This document shows, one piece after another, positions 59,504-64,000 of a stretch of DNA of 64,000 bases (position 1 is its first letter; each line of letters opens with the position of its first letter). The notes under the pieces were generated by a model. That model was not told where the DNA came from. It ran no database searches and saw nothing but the letters and a program-made list of their open reading frames with translations. Both the position numbers and the translations under genes were made by a program. The DNA comes from Coptis chinensis (lineage: Eukaryota > Streptophyta > Magnoliopsida > Ranunculales > Ranunculaceae). The stretch covers positions 36,392,501 through 36,456,500 of the forward strand of contig CM027383.1 in assembly GCA_015680905.1 (NCBI GenBank). Direction: 5' to 3'.

Positions 59504-61090
59504 TGTAATACTCCAAATTTCTAGAAATTTTAAATTAGAGAATTATCCAAGATATAATTATCTCAATAGTCACTATATTCAATCATTTGAAAATCCAGAA
59601 TTAAATGAAACCTAATAACATATTATCAACTACGATATTAAAATCTGAGATCAAATTTAAAACCAAAAGGGACAATCTTTCAATCACATTATTAAACTAC
59701 AAATAAACTAACCAACTCTATTACATCTGTCTCAAAACAAAACCATATACTTCAGAAAAACTTAAACTAGAAGACTCTAAGAGCAAATCCAAATCACGTG
59801 TCATCATCCACTGCACTCCACCATCTATGTTTCCAAGAACACACCCACGTTGCAAAACTAAAGCAAAAATGGATCAGCAAATTGAATTTACTTGTATGAG
59901 TAAGACTAAAAATATAAAATAATATAGCAGTATGTTCAATCTTTCAAATAAAAAAATATACTATTACAATCATTTCAACTTAAAAGACAATTTAGTTTCG
60001 TATTCTTAAAACGGCATGCAGGTTCTTCCCAAATAAGATTTCAACCCCCAATATACATTTCCAAGAAATCTCATATAAACAGTATTCATCAATCTCATTT
60101 TCCAAAATAACTCACAATATAATTACCACTTACATTCTACTTATTACATACATATATGATAATTTATTTAAATATGAATTTGATACACTTTACCTTTAAG
60201 CCAGCACGTCGTCTTAGGGTAGGACAACGTCTTTGCATAAAAAGTTAATAAGTCCTACCGTCCTGCAAAACAAAGTTTGATTTCCCAAATGTAATCATTT
60301 ATAGTATACATCTATTTCACTCTCACTGCAACCATTATGGGTATATAATCTGGCATAATATATCACAAATATTAACATTTATGTCACACCACCATATCCA
60401 TTATATCATAATATATCACCAATATTAACTAACATTCATATTACATCAACATATCTATCATATCATAATATATCATCAATATTAACTAACATTTATATCA
60501 CACCACCATATCTAATTATCCATCATATCACGCTAACCATTTTCACATTCTTTCGTAAGAAATTATATGCATCATATCATAATATATTACCAATCATACC
60601 CAACAACTTGCTCATACTTAAAGCCAATATTTTTCTTAAAAACCACTCGTCTACTTATGAGAATGAGGAAAATATCACAACCAAAGAGTACATTAATCCC
60701 TTATGAGTATCAACACACACAAACCATGTATATATTTCTCATAAGAAATCATGTACATCATAATACATAAATATTCATATGCAATAACTCAGTTACACGT
60801 AAAATAAATGTTTAACTTTGTTTATTAATTATCTCGTTGACTCATTTATTAAAAGACATAGCCCAATCTTTAATTCCTACTCCACGATTTGCACTTCACA
60901 TATTTGCCAAATTACACATATTCGTGTGCTTCACTCACACCGAGTACCACTACAAGACATATGTCCCAAGCGGGGATATTGCCTCCAGAAAACATATTTT
61001 CATCTTGTAAACTCGTAACTTGTGAGTCACAGCCATCTCTGGGCTTTCCATATACATACACAAAGCCTCTTTTGTGCACAACAAAATATC

Positions 61091-61310
61091 AGGTTATTTA
61101 TGGCACATTCAATGAATACCTTGGGTCATTCCCGCCACATTCAAGGAATACCCATCATAACACTAACAGGTCATTCATGACATATTCAATGAATACCTTG
61201 GGTCATTCCCACCACATTCAAGAAATACCCATCATAACACTAACAGGTCATTCATGACACATTCAATGAATACTTTAGGTTATTCCTGCCACATTCAAGG
61301 AATCCAGACC
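61091..61310. repeat. 77-bp tandem repeat, about 2.9 copies
   Basis: Units start at 61091, 61168 and 61245 and share cacattcaatgaatacctt, gggtcattcccgccacattc and cccatcataacactaacagg. The third unit is truncated and more diverged. Confidence 0.92.
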
Positions 61311-62257
61311 TACATTCCCGTACACTCAAGGAATACAGCCCACCCGCAAGCCGAATGCCTTAGTTCCTTTCTAAAGCGGCTTTTCACATGACATCATTAG
61401 TCATAAACATTTTCTTTCATTTCTTTTCATCAAAGAGGCGTGGAGAGATCTAAATATGTGGGCGACACATTAAATTTTCACCGAACACTTTTACACCAGA
61501 TTTTAACACTCAAGAGTTTTCATTTATTATAATATTTTCATTACAAAACAAACATCGTCTCAAACAATAGAATCATTACTAAAGATTCCAAACACAATAA
61601 CTAACCAACTTACCTTATTATCAATTGTATAAATCATAGATATAAAAAGGTTCAATCAGGAATAACACATTAGTTAAATGTCTCGCGAATACATCTTAAA
61701 CAATTACTATCACGTACACAATTAAGTACCAACATTGTACACATATAGTTATCACAATAACTAATAACTAACATATAATACATAATATAGTGGCTGCACT
61801 TTTGCTCAAAGCTGCCTACGTATCCAAATCTTTCAAGATTGGAATCAAGCCTCCGTAGTTCTTATCAGCCACATAGTCAAAGTCAAAGAACAATAAGAAT
61901 TCATGCTTTAAGGTTGCACACTTCATTTCCCTTTCATTCCTTATATATATATATACATATTAAACACAAACTTTAATATAACATGTCACGTGATATAACA
62001 TAAATATATACTAACATTTAGTGTATATGCAACAATTGTACTTGGAATATAATACAAATGTGAAATTAAGCAATCAAGGTTCAAGGCACTCGTATGTCTA
62101 AGTATCATATATCATAAAATAATTATAGTAAGAATGTACTTTCACCTATTAATTAATACACGTACCGCTTATGTACAAATATAGTCTTAGCCTAAAGCCC
62201 AACACACTAATAGCCCTAGACTTATCCTAATAGACCTAATCCTAGCAAATAGTAAAA

Positions 62258-62357
62258 AGTCAAACTTAGTCAACTAGTCAAAGTCAACCCTGGTCAACTA
62301 GTCAAAGTGTTGACTGGTCAACAGCAGTCAACCTGCCAATGGTCAACATCAGTCAAC
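62258..62357 (-). promoter_or_regulatory. dense cluster of TTGACY (W-box) sequences
   Basis: Ten RGTCAA words on the plus strand (TTGACY on the minus strand), plus one TTGAC on the plus strand, fall in about 100 bp. TTGACY is the binding core of WRKY transcription factors. The words are part of a loose gtcaac/gtcaaag repetition, so slippage alone could have produced them. Confidence 0.5.
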
Positions 62358-62454
62358 CAATCCTAAACTCATCTAACCAAAACCCAAAGACTAAGGCCCA
62401 AAAGTCTTTAGCCTTTCTCAAGCCCAACTAAAAACTTAAGCACATATGTGAATA

Positions 62455-62595
62455 TCTAAAAAAACACTCAAATCCACAAGTCTGATTTTGGCCCAAGCCC
62501 AACTTAACCAAAACTTAAGCCCAAAAGTCTTATAACTTAAAAACAAAGTCAAGCCCACAAGTTCTATTTCGGCCCAAGCCCAACAAAAACTAGAA
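62455..62595. repeat. degenerate direct repeat, about 85 bp, two copies
   Basis: ccacaagt...ggcccaagcccaac followed by aaaact occurs twice (about 62475-62510 and 62552-62590). Confidence 0.6.
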
Positions 62596-63240
62596 ACAGT
62601 CTTCACCTCCACTGAATTCGATCTTGACGCCATATTTGCCCTTCAAAGCTTCAATAGTACCCAAACCACAAAACTCACCAAAAACCCAACCAAATGACAT
62701 AATCCACAACCCATATGATCATTCAAACAATTCAACAGTCCAACAAAACCTCTACACTCAATATATCAACCATTAACAATTTAGAACCATTCGAATGAAA
62801 AAAAAAAAATTAGTAGATAAACCATACAAATTAAATAAATATTCGACAGTATGAACAACAGTATGTATTCTAAATTTGGCCGCATATAGAATGAGCACAG
62901 AATGAGCAGAAGAATAAATGAGCAGAAAAACTTATATCTTTGTCAGTAAACTTAAAAACAGACGTAAGAATGTATGTTCAGTGAAAGATGTATTATCTAC
63001 TCACTGGTTATACGCTCTATCAGTATCTCCAGCAAGAAGCCTCCCTTTTCCTCTTCCAGTAAAACTTTTTTTTTTCCCTCTGTGTAAAACTCTCTCTATG
63101 TGTTAAAACTCTCTGTGTAAACTAGTCTACGTGTTTCCCATTTTTTTGAAAACCCCCTAAAATAGGGAATGGGGTTTATCCTCTTTACCCTATCTCTTTC
63201 AAATCTTTATCATTTTTTTTTATATATTTTTATTTTTATC

Positions 63241-63271
<31 letters not shown>
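63241..63271. repeat. (TAT)n microsatellite
   Basis: About ten tat/att units at the right edge of the LTR-like region. Confidence 0.9.
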
Positions 63272-63290
63272 GTACTAGGAGAATATAATA

Positions 63291-64000
63291 AAACTAGAAA
63301 TTAACCCATGGCTACGCCACTCGAGTCATAACATTATTCATTTTTTTTTTATTAATTAAATTAAAAGCTGCAAAAGAAACACAAAAATCTAATAACTATT
63401 ATTTACAAAATTAATATTGATTGCTTATGGAGGGTGTATGCTACTTAGATTGTTTTGGATTAGGATGACCTTTGTTATATAAATATATGCATCAAATTCA
63501 TTCATTTATCAGAAAATTTAAGAAGTCATTATCCTATCAATTAAATATTGTATTTTTTTTTATCTAAATATATCCAAAAAACAAATTCCTCTATCTAGCA
63601 AAATGCTACGACATAATAACCAGTCAATATTTCACACTCATTGTTAGCTGATCTAGATTCAAATCCTCACATAGAATGAAGGGTTCCTTATTTTCTAACC
63701 ATATGTATAAAAAGAAAGTTACGAAATACACCTTCTCTCAAACTAAAGCAGGACTTCAGGATACACGATATTAGTGATAGGGTTATATACTAAAATCATT
63801 ACTTTTGTAATAACTCTAATTCTTTATATTTTGAATGAGAATCATATGGGCAAATGTTATGCATATTATATATGTTATTAGTTATATACATGTGTCTAAT
63901 ACTTTATATTGTAGATGATATGGTGTGTGTTGACACACAGAAGATCATATCATCAGTATCTTATAAAGTATAAGCAAACGTTTATAACCTAGATGGATTT
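63291..64000. other. intergenic, nothing recognised
   Basis: Very AT-rich DNA with no ORF over 60 codons, no repeat and no RNA gene visible. Confidence 0.5.

Larger units (their letters stand above)
59504..63290 (-). mobile_element. LTR-like remnant, possibly a chromovirus (Tekay-type) solo LTR
   Basis: The left edge reads tgtaatactccaaatttctag, i.e. the minus strand ends ...ttggagtattaca, a form I associate with ends of plant chromovirus LTRs (...GGGGTGTTACA). At 61800-61850, gctgcctacgtatcc...gcctccgtagttct is a phrase I recall from such LTRs, again in minus orientation. No coding remnant and no right-hand terminus or target duplication could be fixed, so both the identity and the right end are tentative. 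Confidence 0.35.

Noticed and set aside
61091..61310. CRISPR-like repeat array
   Set aside because: Units are contiguous with no unique spacers, and the DNA is from a plant nucleus.

Overview
This is nuclear DNA from a flowering plant, most likely a eudicot. The evidence is AT-rich sequence, GT-AG introns, two spliced genes of plant-specific families, and a large stack of plant LTR retrotransposons. I cannot fix the species. Everything here was read by eye, and family names rest on remembered motifs, not searches.

Positions 1-40085 are a nest of LTR retrotransposons. The outermost (oldest) layer is a Copia element of Tork/TNT1-like type (E, plus strand; coding region 35347-39296, 3' LTR 39407-40085). 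Its 5' LTR appears to be split by an Athila-like Gypsy element (A, plus strand; internal parts 1-1461 and 28694-29249, 3' LTR 29250-30761). A is in turn split by a long Athila-like element on the minus strand (B, 1462-28688). B carries gag, protease, reverse transcriptase (RT), RNase H and integrase remnants, plus two extra downstream ORFs. B's RT is split by a plus-strand element (C, 12574-22143; 5-bp target duplication TGACA) that has gag and protease remnants but no recognisable RT or integrase. A short element (D, 31192-35313; target duplication GTTCT) sits in E's leader. D has 1.5-kb LTRs, only about 1.07 kb of internal DNA, and a 65-nt stretch of tRNA-Asp where an 18-nt primer site is expected. 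A, B, C and D share a 3' non-coding block with a conserved hairpin.

Positions 40086-42650 hold a five-copy tandem repeat and the upstream region of the first host gene. Positions 42651-49765 encode a MAPKKK5-like (MEKK-type) kinase in 11 exons. Its second exon carries nine copies of a 90-bp in-frame repeat, and its glycine-rich loop is scrambled by two offsetting homopolymer indels that may be assembly errors. Positions 51521-58348 encode a RABC2a/RAB18-like small GTPase in 6 exons; the gene looks intact.

Positions 58349-64000 hold no gene I recognise. A minus-strand LTR-like remnant (about 59504-63290) contains a 77-bp tandem repeat and a dense cluster of TTGACY boxes.

The two host genes belong to signalling (MAP kinase cascade) and vesicle traffic. 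They lie in the same orientation and nothing in the sequence suggests they are functionally linked. The most unusual object is element D, whose structure is best explained by reverse transcription running through the primer tRNA and then switching template into the element's 3' region.
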